A DNA stretch of 34,860 nt from Moraxella equi (GTDB lineage Bacteria; Pseudomonadota; Gammaproteobacteria; Pseudomonadales; Moraxellaceae), in assembly GCF_002027555.1 (NCBI RefSeq), contig NZ_MXAP01000127.1:4892-39751 (forward strand), in the 5' to 3' direction. This document shows positions 16,895-24,760 of the stretch, piece by piece. A program made the translations under genes and the position numbers. The notes under the pieces are model-generated. The model saw nothing but the letters and a program-made list of their open reading frames with translations, did not search any database and had not been told where the DNA came from. The stretch's first letter is position 1. Every line of letters begins with the position of its first letter.

Positions 16895-17851
16895 TTAAGA
16901 TTGATTTTCTTTGGCACGGCGTTTGGCGTCACGCATCAGCGGACTTTCTTTATCGTCTGTGGTGCGGTTGCCTTTGTGAAATTCAGCGAAACTGGCATTT
17001 TTTGGCAATTCGCTAAACAGTTTTTTCAATGCGTCCGTGAGCGACTGCTCGCCACCTTCGCTAAAACTGGCTGTGTGAGCCGTGCCAGCCGTCATCACTT
17101 CCACCACCTGCGATTTTAGCTTTGGAGGCAGTTGCCCTGATTTAACCAAGCCTTCTGCAAAGTCTTGAATTTGGCTTGCCGTCTCTTTTGCTTTGTCATC
17201 AGCAATTTTCTTTTGTAAGTCTGCAAGCTGTTTTTCAAGGGCTTTTTCACGCTCACTTTTTTCATCAGATTTTTTATCATCTTTTTGAACACTAATCTGC
17301 CCGAGAATGCTATCCAATTGTGAAGGGTCATTTTTGATATACTCTTGTAAAAATGATAGAGCGGATTTAAAATCAATCTGAGCTGGCTTATTATCGTCTG
17401 GCTTGCCTTCCAAAGGCTCACTAAAAGACGCTGTGCCATTTTCATTCTCCGCAAATTGTACCGAGCCTAAGCCTTTCACGGCAGGCACTTGACCGCCCAA
17501 AAATCCGATATGACGCAGATATAGCGTGCCTTTTTTGGGGTTTTGGGGGCTGTCGGGCAGGTAGAAACTTGGCGACACTTTGTTGTGTTTGCCTTGATTG
17601 ACACTTTCGGCAAAAGATGCGTCCACTTGTTTTGCGTATGCCCAAAGCACATTGTTTTTGTCCAGTTCCAACTTCTCTACCCAGCCGTAGGCAGGGTCAT
17701 CGTGCTTGGGGTGTCCTAAAACTAATGGAGCTTGGTGCAGGTTTTCGGCATAACTGGCAACGCAGTCAGCGAGCATTTGGGGCGTATAATCAATGGTATC
17801 GCCCTCCATACTGGTGTGCTTGCCAGCTTTAAAGATTTTGATTTTTTTCAT
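16895..17851 (-). CDS. Head maturation protease with scaffold (Mu I-like)
   Basis: About 318 aa from the ATG at 17851; a TTG just before it is less likely. The N-terminal half has the Mu I signature: FKAGKHTSMEGDTIDYTP, LVLGHPKHDDPAYGWVEKL and an FYLP segment. The C-terminal half is a charged coiled coil (about residues 170-235, KALEKQLADLQKKI), followed by a conserved FAE motif, as in the scaffold part. In Mu the gene makes both the I protease and, from an internal start, the Z scaffold. It should process the head shell during assembly. Confidence 0.85.
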   Translation of the reverse strand: MKKIKIFKAGKHTSMEGDTIDYTPQMLADCVASYAENLHQAPLVLGHPKHDDPAYGWVEKLELDKNNVLWAYAKQVDASFAESVNQGKHNKVSPSFYLPDSPQNPKKGTLYLRHIGFLGGQVPAVKGLGSVQFAENENGTASFSEPLEGKPDDNKPAQIDFKSALSFLQEYIKNDPSQLDSILGQISVQKDDKKSDEKSEREKALEKQLADLQKKIADDKAKETASQIQDFAEGLVKSGQLPPKLKSQVVEVMTAGTAHTASFSEGGEQSLTDALKKLFSELPKNASFAEFHKGNRTTDDKESPLMRDAKRRAKENQS

Positions 17852-17858
17852 CAATCAG

Positions 17859-18101
17859 TTACTCCTTTGTTTTGGCAAGCCAAAAGCCGTAAGGTTGCCA
17901 CATTGATTTAAAGGCATTGTCGTAGGCAATTTGGCGACCGATTTGCTCGTCAAATGTACTTTCATCAACACAGGCACTCTCGCCCGTAAAGACAAAGCCA
18001 CATTTGACGGTAATGGCACAATGCGTTAATGTTTTGGATAGGCGATTGTAGGCAACATCTACAATCTCACTCTCCAAAAATTCTTTGGTGATTTTGTTCA
18101 T
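17859..18101 (-). CDS. Gp49-like small protein
   Basis: About 80 aa from ATG 18101, first gene after the second late promoter. The pattern CAITVKCGFVFTGESACVD, then an IGRQIAYDNAFKSMW helix, then GFWLAK, matches the Gp49-like family of phage proteins of unknown function. The frame is open to 18143, but that ATG overlaps the predicted -10 and start site. ATG 18113 adds four residues. Neither start has a strong ribosome-binding site; UGGG precedes 18101. Function unknown. Confidence 0.7.
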   Translation of the reverse strand: MNKITKEFLESEIVDVAYNRLSKTLTHCAITVKCGFVFTGESACVDESTFDEQIGRQIAYDNAFKSMWQPYGFWLAKTKE

Positions 18102-18131
18102 AAAAAAGCCCATTGAAGTGAAACAATGGGC
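18102..18131 (-). terminator. Terminator-like hairpin overlapping the PI-like start site
   Basis: GCCCATTG (18108-18115) and CAATGGGC (18124-18131) form a perfect 8-bp stem with an 8-nt loop, followed on the minus strand by six Ts. The predicted start site near 18127 falls inside the 5' arm, so promoter-initiated RNA keeps only about half the stem. Confidence 0.65.
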
Positions 18132-18133
18132 AT

Positions 18134-18178
18134 AGTATGACAAAGATTTTTTGGGCGGTCTTTTAACTTGTTTTAAAG
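18134..18178 (-). promoter_or_regulatory. Late promoter before Gp49/protease/capsid genes (PI-like)
   Basis: CTTTAAAA-CAA-GTTAAAAGAC (18178-18158, leftward), an 18-bp gap, then CATACT (18139-18134). The -10 is the weakest of the four. It drives the protease, capsid and tail genes through the tape measure. Confidence 0.7.
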
Positions 18179-18206
18179 TTTTTTGGTGGGGTTTGATTGG
18201 GTTTTA

Positions 18207-18252
18207 AAATGCGTGTGATGAGTTGGGTGTGCTGATAGATTTACACGCATTT
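18207..18252. repeat. 10-bp inverted repeat downstream of G
   Basis: AAATGCGTGT (18207-18216) and ACACGCATTT (18243-18252) are perfect complements around 26 nt. It lies in the 170-bp gap after gene G, which is otherwise without genes. It may end transcription from G, though the T run is only four and the loop is large. Confidence 0.45.
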
Positions 18253-18348
18253 ATAAAGCCCTTTTTGGCGTGTTTTGGGATAAGGTGGGGCAAATGTACC
18301 ATTTGGTATTTTAAAACGCTTAAAACCCCTGTTTTTGGCGATTTTTGG

Positions 18349-18861
18349 TTATAGGTTCAAATGGTCTTTGACAATCTCTTTAATTTCGGTCTCATCAGCG
18401 ACCGACACACCAAGAAACGGACGAGCAGGAATGTCGCCCCACAAATGTGGAAACTGGGCTTTTGTACCGCCAAAGTGCATCATCGGGGCATAGATAAGAT
18501 TTGAGCCGACAAACACTTCGCCATTACCAAGCTGATAGTGAATGCTGTCTCTTAGTGTACCGCCAGTTTGTCCAAAGCCAACCAACGGCTTTTTGCTATT
18601 AAAGCGGTTTCGTCCTTTTTTGTTTACCGTGCCGTTTTTGTTAAAATGGGCATCGCCCAAGCCACGCCACAGCGTAACTGAGCTGTTGGCTTGCCAACGG
18701 TTGCCATTGGGGTCGGTAGAAGTGCGAAAGCGGTCTTGGGTGGTGTTGGTTAAGTGTTCGCCGATGTCTTTAAGTAGGGCTTGTTGTCCACTACCGCCTA
18801 ATACGTTAATGATTTGATTTATTTCGTTGTTGGTATTTGTCAGTTCAAATTGTAATAACAC
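18349..18861 (-). CDS. Virion morphogenesis protein (Mu G-like)
   Basis: A 170-aa protein of the Mu G / phage virion morphogenesis family. Typical features are the N-terminal helix ending GEHLTNTTQDRF, then TDPNGNRWQAN, the internal GQTGGTLRDSIHYQL, and YAPMMHFGG. In Mu, G is needed for head or tail assembly. Here it is separated from F by 145 bp that hold an inverted-repeat element. It is probably the last gene of the transcript begun at the Plys-like promoter, since the next late promoter follows after about 170 bp. Confidence 0.82.
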   Translation of the reverse strand: MLLQFELTNTNNEINQIINVLGGSGQQALLKDIGEHLTNTTQDRFRTSTDPNGNRWQANSSVTLWRGLGDAHFNKNGTVNKKGRNRFNSKKPLVGFGQTGGTLRDSIHYQLGNGEVFVGSNLIYAPMMHFGGTKAQFPHLWGDIPARPFLGVSVADETEIKEIVKDHLNL

Positions 18862-18896
18862 TTGTCTTTTCTCTTGATATGGTTTAGAATTAAATC

Positions 18897-19004
18897 AGCA
18901 CCTGTTCCATAACGGCAATGAGTCTCCCTGTTGCGTCCCATTTTCTTTTGAAAATGTTGCTGGAAGTTGGCTTTGAAAGATTGGGGAGCGTCTTTACAGG
19001 TGCT
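18897..19004. repeat. 108-bp inverted-repeat element between F and G
   Basis: AGCACCTGT (18897-18905) and ACAGGTGCT (18996-19004) are perfect 9-bp inverted ends; the flanks TAAAT and ATTTA extend them after one bulged base. Inside, CTCCC (18924-18928) pairs with GGGAG (18984-18988), and CATTTTC-TTTT-GAAAATG (18939-18956) is a perfect hairpin. It could be a structured RNA or a small MITE-like insertion. No target duplication was found. Confidence 0.5.
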
Positions 19005-19006
19005 AT

Positions 19007-20221
19007 TTATTTCTCAAAAAGCACCACGCCTTTATTTTTAAGTTTTTCATCTTTACTACTGTCCAAGCGATAGGATTTTAGATACACGCCTGCACCGTCT
19101 GCCGTTTGATGAATGATAGCAAGATAGCGTTTTCCGTCATCACGAATACCCTCAACCCAAGTTGTCTGCTGTCGGTATCGGTTATTTTTCTTATCATATT
19201 CACGCACGATAAGCACGGCATTATCCAGTAAATACTGCACATAATAATAATCAGTCGGCTCAAAACCCGTGTTACCGTCTCGGCTAATGGCTTGTTTTAG
19301 GGCATCATTTTCACTAAATAGCACCGTCTGCGTAGATACACCAAGCATCTGCATTTGGTCTGGACTAAGCACCGCCACAGGATAGCTTTCTTTTTGGTCA
19401 AGTTCACGAAAGCCGTCAATCCGCTCTTGTTTGGGTAGTTTATCATAATCAGGCGTGTCTTTTTTATAGTCGTCAAGCTGATTTTCAATCCGAGAAAGCC
19501 ACCTAATAAAAACACCGTCTCGCATATTGTCCGCCACAAAAGACTTGGCGACTTGATAAGGGTATTTATCCACATCAGGAAACCAGCTTGCCCCTGCCAC
19601 ACCGTCAAAACTCTCCCCCACATTGTCGGCATAGTTGGCAGGGAGTTCATCAGGCTTTTCTTTGCCCATTCTTTTAAGTTCACGCTCGTTAATGGCTTCT
19701 ACGGTACAACGACAACCCCAGCCATTAGGCGGATAGTTGGTTTGCCAAAAAGGGCTGTCGGCTGGCAACACCAAGCCGTCCCAAGATTTGTGCTGATGAC
19801 GGGGATTTTCCACCGTGTTGTGGCGATACCGCCAGTAAGGGCGAGCCTTTAATACGTCAGGGTCGGTCATCTGTTTGTACCGTCCTGCCATGTGGGACGT
19901 GCGTAGATTGGTTTGATAAATAACTTTGGCACGCCATGCCTTATAATCTTTGTCTTTATCATTAAGCCAACCCTTTTTCACCAAAATGTCGTCAAAATTG
20001 GCTTGAAACTCGTGAAAGGCTTGTCCGCCCGCTACCGCCTTTTGTATTGCATTGTGTAGGTCGGCAAGTAGGTCGGCTTTCATCGCCCCTGCGACTGTAA
20101 AGGCTTTGTCGTGTTGGGCTTGTGTTAAATCCTTGTAAGTGGCGGTCGGTACTCGCACCTTTTGCCGTAAAAAGTCAATTTGCTCTTGAAAGGGCAGACG
20201 TTGTCCTGAGATTTTAGTCAT
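19007..20221 (-). CDS. Minor head protein F with C-terminal nuclease-like domain
   Basis: A 404-aa Mu F-type (SPP1 gp7-like) head morphogenesis protein. The N-terminal two-thirds have the standard F region, including the TNLRTSHMAGRY helix, HNTVENPRHQHKSWDGLVLP and the cysteine motif NGWGCRC. The C-terminal ~125 residues, from about 280 (YPVAVLSPDQM) to the end, form a separate alpha/beta unit. It resembles the PBECR (barnase/EndoU/colicin/RelE-like) domains fused to F proteins in other phages. F is a few-copy internal head protein, so such a domain could be injected with the DNA. Catalytic residues were not identified. Confidence 0.82.
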   Translation of the reverse strand: MTKISGQRLPFQEQIDFLRQKVRVPTATYKDLTQAQHDKAFTVAGAMKADLLADLHNAIQKAVAGGQAFHEFQANFDDILVKKGWLNDKDKDYKAWRAKVIYQTNLRTSHMAGRYKQMTDPDVLKARPYWRYRHNTVENPRHQHKSWDGLVLPADSPFWQTNYPPNGWGCRCTVEAINERELKRMGKEKPDELPANYADNVGESFDGVAGASWFPDVDKYPYQVAKSFVADNMRDGVFIRWLSRIENQLDDYKKDTPDYDKLPKQERIDGFRELDQKESYPVAVLSPDQMQMLGVSTQTVLFSENDALKQAISRDGNTGFEPTDYYYVQYLLDNAVLIVREYDKKNNRYRQQTTWVEGIRDDGKRYLAIIHQTADGAGVYLKSYRLDSSKDEKLKNKGVVLFEK

Positions 20222-20230
20222 TTTACCACC

Positions 20231-20326
20231 TTAGAGATACATCAACGCATGATGAGCAGGCTCACTATAGATGGAGCAAAACGCATTGCATAACAAATAT
20301 GCGGTTAAAATTAGATGTAATTTCAT
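20231..20326 (-). CDS. Small exported or membrane peptide
   Basis: A 31-aa frame (begins MKLHLILTAYLLCNAFC, ends HHALMYL). Its ATG overlaps the portal stop in an ATGA arrangement and it fills most of the 100-bp gap before F. The hydrophobic start resembles a signal or membrane segment, with two cysteines at about 13 and 17. There is no consensus lipobox. Coupling and tight tiling argue that it is translated; nothing indicates its function. The ribosome-binding site of F lies just after its stop. Confidence 0.4.
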   Translation of the reverse strand: MKLHLILTAYLLCNAFCSIYSEPAHHALMYL

Positions 20327-21783
20327 ATCTCACTCCGTCCTTTGAGTTCCGCAAGTGTATAAGCAATTTCCATTACTTTGACCATTTCATCGGCATTTAA
20401 CTCATCAAACGCATTGACGATATTGTCCTGCAATTCGGCAAAAGATTGGGCTTGATTGACAATTTTCTTTAATCGCCCCACCATTTCGTCAAGATAGGGA
20501 TTGGCGTGGGTTGCCAATTCATCAGCTGTTTTACTGACAAAATCGCTTTGGGGTTTGGGACTGGCTTCGGCAAAAGATTGTTGTTCTGCCATGCCTACGC
20601 CCACATCAGTAATATCGCCATCTTGTAAACCGTACTCACGCATAAAATATTGTGATGATAATTTTAGCCCTGCTTGGCTCAGAGCAACATCTCGTTGAGC
20701 CTGTTCAAGCCCACCGTTGCTGTCTTCAAAAAACTCAAATCGTGGAGCGATACCACCCCAGTTATAATCCACAATCCAGTTAATCAAGGTTTGCAGTTGT
20801 TCAGCGACAATTTCACAATCGGCTAATGCAATCTCAAATGCCACTTCTGCCCCTGCTTGCGAGCTGGCACGGTTGCTGTTGCTTTCGGTGCTTTGGTTTT
20901 GCCCAAGTAGTGCGATATTGACCTCACTACGGCAAAACATCAAAAACTTTTCAAAGGCATCTGATGACGCACTTTTGCCACCTGCTTCCATAATCTCAAT
21001 CGTGGAATTGTCAGGAATGACCGCCACCGCATCTTGTACCATTGATGACAAATTGTCCAATAGGATTTGCTGTTGTTCAATGTCATAGTTTTTGCCATAT
21101 TTGCCAATGACCCACGGACTGCCGTATTTTTCAGTAAATCTTACCCAAAAGTCTAAACCACCGAGTTTAAAAGTTGTCGCCCAAAATACCGATGATGCGT
21201 CAGGTTCGCCATAGGGATTTTCATAAGTAGGGTCTTGACGTGGCAATAAAAATCGGCGTTCTGGCACGATTAAGCCATCTTGCCCTGCATCTTTATCCTT
21301 AAATCTTAGGCGGTTATCTGAGTCAAAAAAGAACCAATCAGGGGGCATTGCCTGAATGTCCATCGGCAACCACGCACCGTCTTGATACGCCCACGAGATT
21401 TCGCAGGGCTGATAGCCATAAAAGCTTGCGTCCGCCATCGCCCCAATAATTCTAGATAAAGGCAAATTCTTAAAAATACGGTTAATGCGTTCGGTGGTTT
21501 CAGGTGTGGCATCATCTTGCACAATTCGCCACGCCTTAGATTTCACCGCCGATTTTCGTCTACGTAAACAACCCTTAACCCCTGCTTCGGCTTTGATTTC
21601 CTTGTACACCTGTATATCCTTCCCCATCTTTTTTAAGACAGGGTCAGGATTGGGCAAAACGCTATTGAGCGAGCCAAAACCGCTTACCGTGCTACGGCTG
21701 GCGATTTGTCTTAGGTGTGGTTGTTTGCTGTTTCTAAGTTCGGTAAAAGAGACAAATTCATTGCCCAAATATAAACCTTTCAT
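20323..21783 (-). CDS. Portal protein (DUF935, Mu gp29-like)
   Basis: A 486-aa protein of the DUF935 portal family. It forms the ring through which DNA enters the head. Recognisable segments are VYKEIKAEAGVKGCLRRRK (near residue 65), GYQPCEISWAYQDGAWLP, ERRFLLPRQDPTYENPYGEP, WVRFTEKYGSPWVIGKYGK and the C-terminal helix with FAELQDNIVNAFDEL. Length is normal for the family. The start overlaps the terminase stop by 4 bp (ATGA type), so packaging genes are translationally coupled. Downstream come a tiny ORF and minor head protein F, the Mu order. Confidence 0.88.
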   Translation of the reverse strand: MKGLYLGNEFVSFTELRNSKQPHLRQIASRSTVSGFGSLNSVLPNPDPVLKKMGKDIQVYKEIKAEAGVKGCLRRRKSAVKSKAWRIVQDDATPETTERINRIFKNLPLSRIIGAMADASFYGYQPCEISWAYQDGAWLPMDIQAMPPDWFFFDSDNRLRFKDKDAGQDGLIVPERRFLLPRQDPTYENPYGEPDASSVFWATTFKLGGLDFWVRFTEKYGSPWVIGKYGKNYDIEQQQILLDNLSSMVQDAVAVIPDNSTIEIMEAGGKSASSDAFEKFLMFCRSEVNIALLGQNQSTESNSNRASSQAGAEVAFEIALADCEIVAEQLQTLINWIVDYNWGGIAPRFEFFEDSNGGLEQAQRDVALSQAGLKLSSQYFMREYGLQDGDITDVGVGMAEQQSFAEASPKPQSDFVSKTADELATHANPYLDEMVGRLKKIVNQAQSFAELQDNIVNAFDELNADEMVKVMEIAYTLAELKGRSEI

Positions 21784-23333
21784 CGTCTAAATCCTCGTAA
21801 CATACTGCCAAAACCACGAAAACCCCTTAATAATTTGGCGGATTCTCGTGGTTTGGCGGTGTGAATGCGTATGTCCGCCCCACCATTGTCAATATTTTTA
21901 AAAGCATAATAGGCAAGCACCAACGCAATGCCCATATCGCCGTGCCGTGCTTGGTCGTTTTCGCCTTTGTTCTTACGGTTGGGCAGTTTTGGAATGCCGT
22001 CAATGATTTCAAAGGCGAGTAAATCCGAGAGTGTGTTTTCGTGTTTGGGCAAATTAAATAGCACCTTATCTTCAAGCCCTGCCTTGAATGGGGGCATATT
22101 TAGGCTGTACCATTTTTGGCTAAATTTGACACATTCCACCGTGTCCACGCCATAGCGGTGCTGGGCTTTTTCGGCATTGCTTGCCCCAATGCCACGAGCG
22201 TCCAACGCCATACCAGTCAAGGATTTTTCCACCCTATCGCAGATATAATTTAAAACCTGCTCCTGCTGAGTAAAGGGGATATTTTCAAGCTCCACCACGC
22301 CCACGCATTGCAAGTTTAAATCAGTGGTTTGCACCGCCAGCACATAATCGGTTAAGTCGCCATTTCGCCCATAGTCGCCCCCAATAAAGACTTTGCCTTT
22401 GGGGAGTTGGTTTAAAAAGTCTGATAAATGCTCATCGCACCAGTCCACACAGTCATTTTCACGATAAAAATCGTCTTGTAAGTTAAACTCATTGTCTCGT
22501 TTATAGACAAAAATCAGTGTATCAGCCGACATCGCTTGCTCAATGAGTGGGCGAGACAGCCACCGTCCACCGCTATTTTTGGGAATGCAGTTTAACTCTT
22601 CGTCCACATTATCGGCATACATCGCACGGATTTTGTCCGCCCATTCGGTTTCGCCCTGTGGTGTCCACTCAATACCCCGTTTTAAACAAATGCGTTGATA
22701 TAAGCCTTCTGCCAATGCTTCATCAAAAGTACAAGTGTGCAAACTGTACGGCAATTTACCTGCCTTAACTTCTTCCACCAGTTGATTAAAAGGATTATCC
22801 ACGCCATTGTGCGTGGAAATAATCCGCACGCACCCACCCCAAATTGTCAGAGCTAAGGCGGATTTGAGCAATTCGGGCAAATCATCGTGGAAAGCCGACT
22901 CATCAATGACGACACGCCCCTGCTTACCACGCAAGTTTCTGGGCGATGATGACAGGGCAGTAACACGAAAACCACTGGCAAACTTGATTGTGAACGCCAA
23001 AATCGCCTTTTTCTCGTCTCCGTTCTCAAAGATTTCTTCGTGTTCTTCTATCTCGCCTGCCACAAGGCTATAAAATTTCGCCCAGTCCGCCACATCACGA
23101 ATAAACTCAATCGCCATATCTTTGGTATAGCCAATATACCAAGTGTCTTGTCCGTGTGTTCGGCTCGCTTCTAGGGCGGACTCGCCAGCTTCTGCCCACG
23201 AGCCACCGATACGCCGTGATTTGACAAAGATTTTGACCTCAGACTGGTCAGCAACCCATTTTTGTTGATAGGGTAAAAGCACGCTTGGAGCGTTGGCGAC
23301 TTTGATAGATTGGGCAAGTGCGTTTGGCTTCAT
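21780..23333 (-). CDS. Terminase large subunit (Mu gp28-like)
   Basis: A 517-aa packaging motor. The ATPase half has a Walker A-type KSRRIGGSW (about 38-46) and Walker B GRVVIDESAFH (about 139-149), with Glu145 as likely catalytic carboxylate. The nuclease half begins near FIGGDYGRNGDLTD, whose first Asp is the expected RNase H-fold metal ligand. This is the Mu gp28 family, which packages headful DNA from integrated copies including some host DNA. The start overlaps the stop of the DUF3486 gene, and the portal start overlaps its end, so the three packaging genes form a coupled set. Confidence 0.9.
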   Translation of the reverse strand: MKPNALAQSIKVANAPSVLLPYQQKWVADQSEVKIFVKSRRIGGSWAEAGESALEASRTHGQDTWYIGYTKDMAIEFIRDVADWAKFYSLVAGEIEEHEEIFENGDEKKAILAFTIKFASGFRVTALSSSPRNLRGKQGRVVIDESAFHDDLPELLKSALALTIWGGCVRIISTHNGVDNPFNQLVEEVKAGKLPYSLHTCTFDEALAEGLYQRICLKRGIEWTPQGETEWADKIRAMYADNVDEELNCIPKNSGGRWLSRPLIEQAMSADTLIFVYKRDNEFNLQDDFYRENDCVDWCDEHLSDFLNQLPKGKVFIGGDYGRNGDLTDYVLAVQTTDLNLQCVGVVELENIPFTQQEQVLNYICDRVEKSLTGMALDARGIGASNAEKAQHRYGVDTVECVKFSQKWYSLNMPPFKAGLEDKVLFNLPKHENTLSDLLAFEIIDGIPKLPNRKNKGENDQARHGDMGIALVLAYYAFKNIDNGGADIRIHTAKPRESAKLLRGFRGFGSMLRGFRR

Positions 23334-23881
23334 CAGTCGGCAATCCCTAAAATTTTGGCACGGATAAGATTGGCGGTTTCGTCAGACAGCCCACCTGTTT
23401 TGGCGATGATTTCAACCTCTTGGGCGGTTTTTTCTGCTTTTTCTTTCACATCTAGGGCGTGCTGTTTTTGCAGTACAGATGCTTTGACAATCTCGCTAAT
23501 GCCTTTCCCTGCTTTGGTAATCATTGATAAACGCTTGACAGGGTCAATGCTGTCATCATCGTCCAAATCCTGCAAGGCAACCAACGCATTAAAAAGCTCG
23601 GTCTGCACCAAAGACAAAACGGCTTGCGAGCGTGCATCGCCATCATCAGGCACAGCTTCGGCAATCATCAGCGATGCCTGAGTGCTGGCTTGGATGGCGG
23701 ATAATTTTCGCTCCAACTTTTGCCCATAGCGATGAATGGCGGATTTACTGATTTCATAGCCCAACTCTCTAAGCCAGCTTTCTAATTCCACATAACCATT
23801 AAAACCATTTGAAAACAAACGGTCATCAAGCTGTTTTTTATGTTCTGGGCTAAGTTTTGATACTGCATTGGCACGAGCCAT
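23333..23881 (-). CDS. DUF3486 terminase small subunit (Mu gp27-like)
   Basis: About 182 aa from ATG 23881 (MARANAVSKLSPEHK), which has a strong GGGGG ribosome-binding site. The longer frame to 23959 overlaps the upstream gene and is unlikely. The N-terminal 65 residues are a helix-turn-helix-like region with the DUF3486 pattern LDDRLFSNGFNGYVELESWL followed by SKSAIHRYGQKLE. The rest is helical. Mu gp27 is the small terminase partner that recognises the pac end. It is followed directly by the large subunit. Confidence 0.85.
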   Translation of the reverse strand: MARANAVSKLSPEHKKQLDDRLFSNGFNGYVELESWLRELGYEISKSAIHRYGQKLERKLSAIQASTQASLMIAEAVPDDGDARSQAVLSLVQTELFNALVALQDLDDDDSIDPVKRLSMITKAGKGISEIVKASVLQKQHALDVKEKAEKTAQEVEIIAKTGGLSDETANLIRAKILGIAD

Positions 23882-23891
23882 AATTCCCCCT

Positions 23892-24203
23892 TTAAGTCCA
23901 GTACTTATCAGGGCGAGAAATACCGACAGGGCAGTCTGCCACATATTCCACGACATCAATGCCGTTGTGATTGAGCTTGGCGTGCCAATTACCGTTTGGG
24001 CGTTTATCCAGCTCTATAAAATGATGACTGTGTAAATAATCCAGCTGGGTATGTATCTCGGTGGGTGTGCTATCCGTCCAAATGCTTCGTATTACATCAA
24101 GCAATAAAATGTCCACCGCCCCCAAAGGTCGGGCATTGTGCAGAGCCAATAGCAAATACCACCGCATAGACTCACGGCGAATTTTTAAGGTGTCAATATT
24201 CAT
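23892..24203 (-). CDS. Small winged-helix-like Mu-like prophage protein (VpaChn25_0724 type)
   Basis: A 103-aa protein whose pattern RRESMRWYLLLALHNARP, then VRSIWTDSTPTEIHTQLDYL, then a beta hairpin with NHNGIDVVEYVADC, fits the small winged-helix family found next to DUF2730 and DUF3486 genes in Mu-like prophages. Its ATG overlaps the DUF2730 stop (TAATG), and it ends 11 bp before the small terminase. Position suggests a packaging or regulatory accessory role, but no function is established. Confidence 0.7.
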   Translation of the reverse strand: MNIDTLKIRRESMRWYLLLALHNARPLGAVDILLLDVIRSIWTDSTPTEIHTQLDYLHSHHFIELDKRPNGNWHAKLNHNGIDVVEYVADCPVGISRPDKYWT

Positions 24204-24538
24204 TATTTCTCCTTATTATTCAAATGGGTAAGCGTGGTTTGCACCGCATCAATCTTGGCTTCAACGACTGTAAACGAGCGAATAAAGTCATCTTTTGAGA
24301 CATATTCACGGGGCAACTCTGCCTTTAATTTTAAAATCTCACGGTCAAGCTGGCGAATGGCTTCGGATTCTTTATCCAACTTATTACCCAGACCAGATAA
24401 AGCCTTAGCAAGAGTTTCATCTTTTTCTTTGATTGAGCTTTCTACTCGGCTAAAAAACGCCTTGCCCACGCCCCACAACGTACCACCAATGGTTATCACA
24501 AGTGTGATAAGCTGATACAGTTCCAATTTAAAAATCAT
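24203..24538 (-). CDS. DUF2730 protein (Mu gp25-like)
   Basis: A 111-aa protein with one N-terminal membrane helix (about residues 5-28, QLITLVITIGGTLWGVGKAF), followed by a long coiled coil with regular Leu/Lys/Glu spacing (about 30-105). This is the DUF2730 pattern found between lysis and packaging genes of Mu-like phages. A membrane-anchored coiled coil next to lysozyme and holin could act as a spanin-like or lysis accessory factor; that is inference. The stop overlaps the following start, and its own start overlaps the TraR/DksA stop. Confidence 0.75.
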   Translation of the reverse strand: MIFKLELYQLITLVITIGGTLWGVGKAFFSRVESSIKEKDETLAKALSGLGNKLDKESEAIRQLDREILKLKAELPREYVSKDDFIRSFTVVEAKIDAVQTTLTHLNNKEK

Positions 24539-24747
24539 CGTCCGCTCCTGTCATGCGTGCGTTCAAACTGCCATTGACAACCAACACACCGCACCGCATG
24601 GGGGATGGCTTGTTTGCGTTTGTCGCCAATTGGCTCGCCACAGTCTAAGCATTCGGTGATGTCATTGGCTGGTGTGGTTTGGCGTTGCTTGATTTTGCCA
24701 TTTAGCCAGCGTTCGTAGTCGGCATTGGCTTTGTCAATGGTGTCCAT
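24535..24747 (-). CDS. TraR/DksA-type C4 zinc finger protein
   Basis: A 70-aa protein with the finger CLDCGEP followed by CVGC (two Cys pairs), and an N-terminal helix DTIDKANADYERWLNGKI. Short phage and plasmid TraR/DksA proteins enter the RNA polymerase secondary channel and change promoter choice without ppGpp. I start at ATG 24747; a TTG at 24768 would read through a run of eight Gs (24752-24759) as Gly codons. That G run is more likely the ribosome-binding site. The run could change length by slippage. The zinc finger assignment is strong, the effect on transcription inferred. Confidence 0.85.
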   Translation of the reverse strand: MDTIDKANADYERWLNGKIKQRQTTPANDITECLDCGEPIGDKRKQAIPHAVRCVGCQWQFERTHDRSGR

Positions 24748-24751
24748 TGCA

Positions 24752-24759
24752 CCCCCCCC
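24752..24759 (-). repeat. G8 homopolymer acting as ribosome-binding site
   Basis: Eight consecutive Gs on the minus strand lie 4 bases before the ATG of the TraR/DksA-like gene (AAA, G8, TGCA, ATG). It is the only purine-rich site available for initiation. Homopolymeric G runs of this length are prone to slippage in some host-associated bacteria. Confidence 0.6.
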
Positions 24760-24760
24760 T

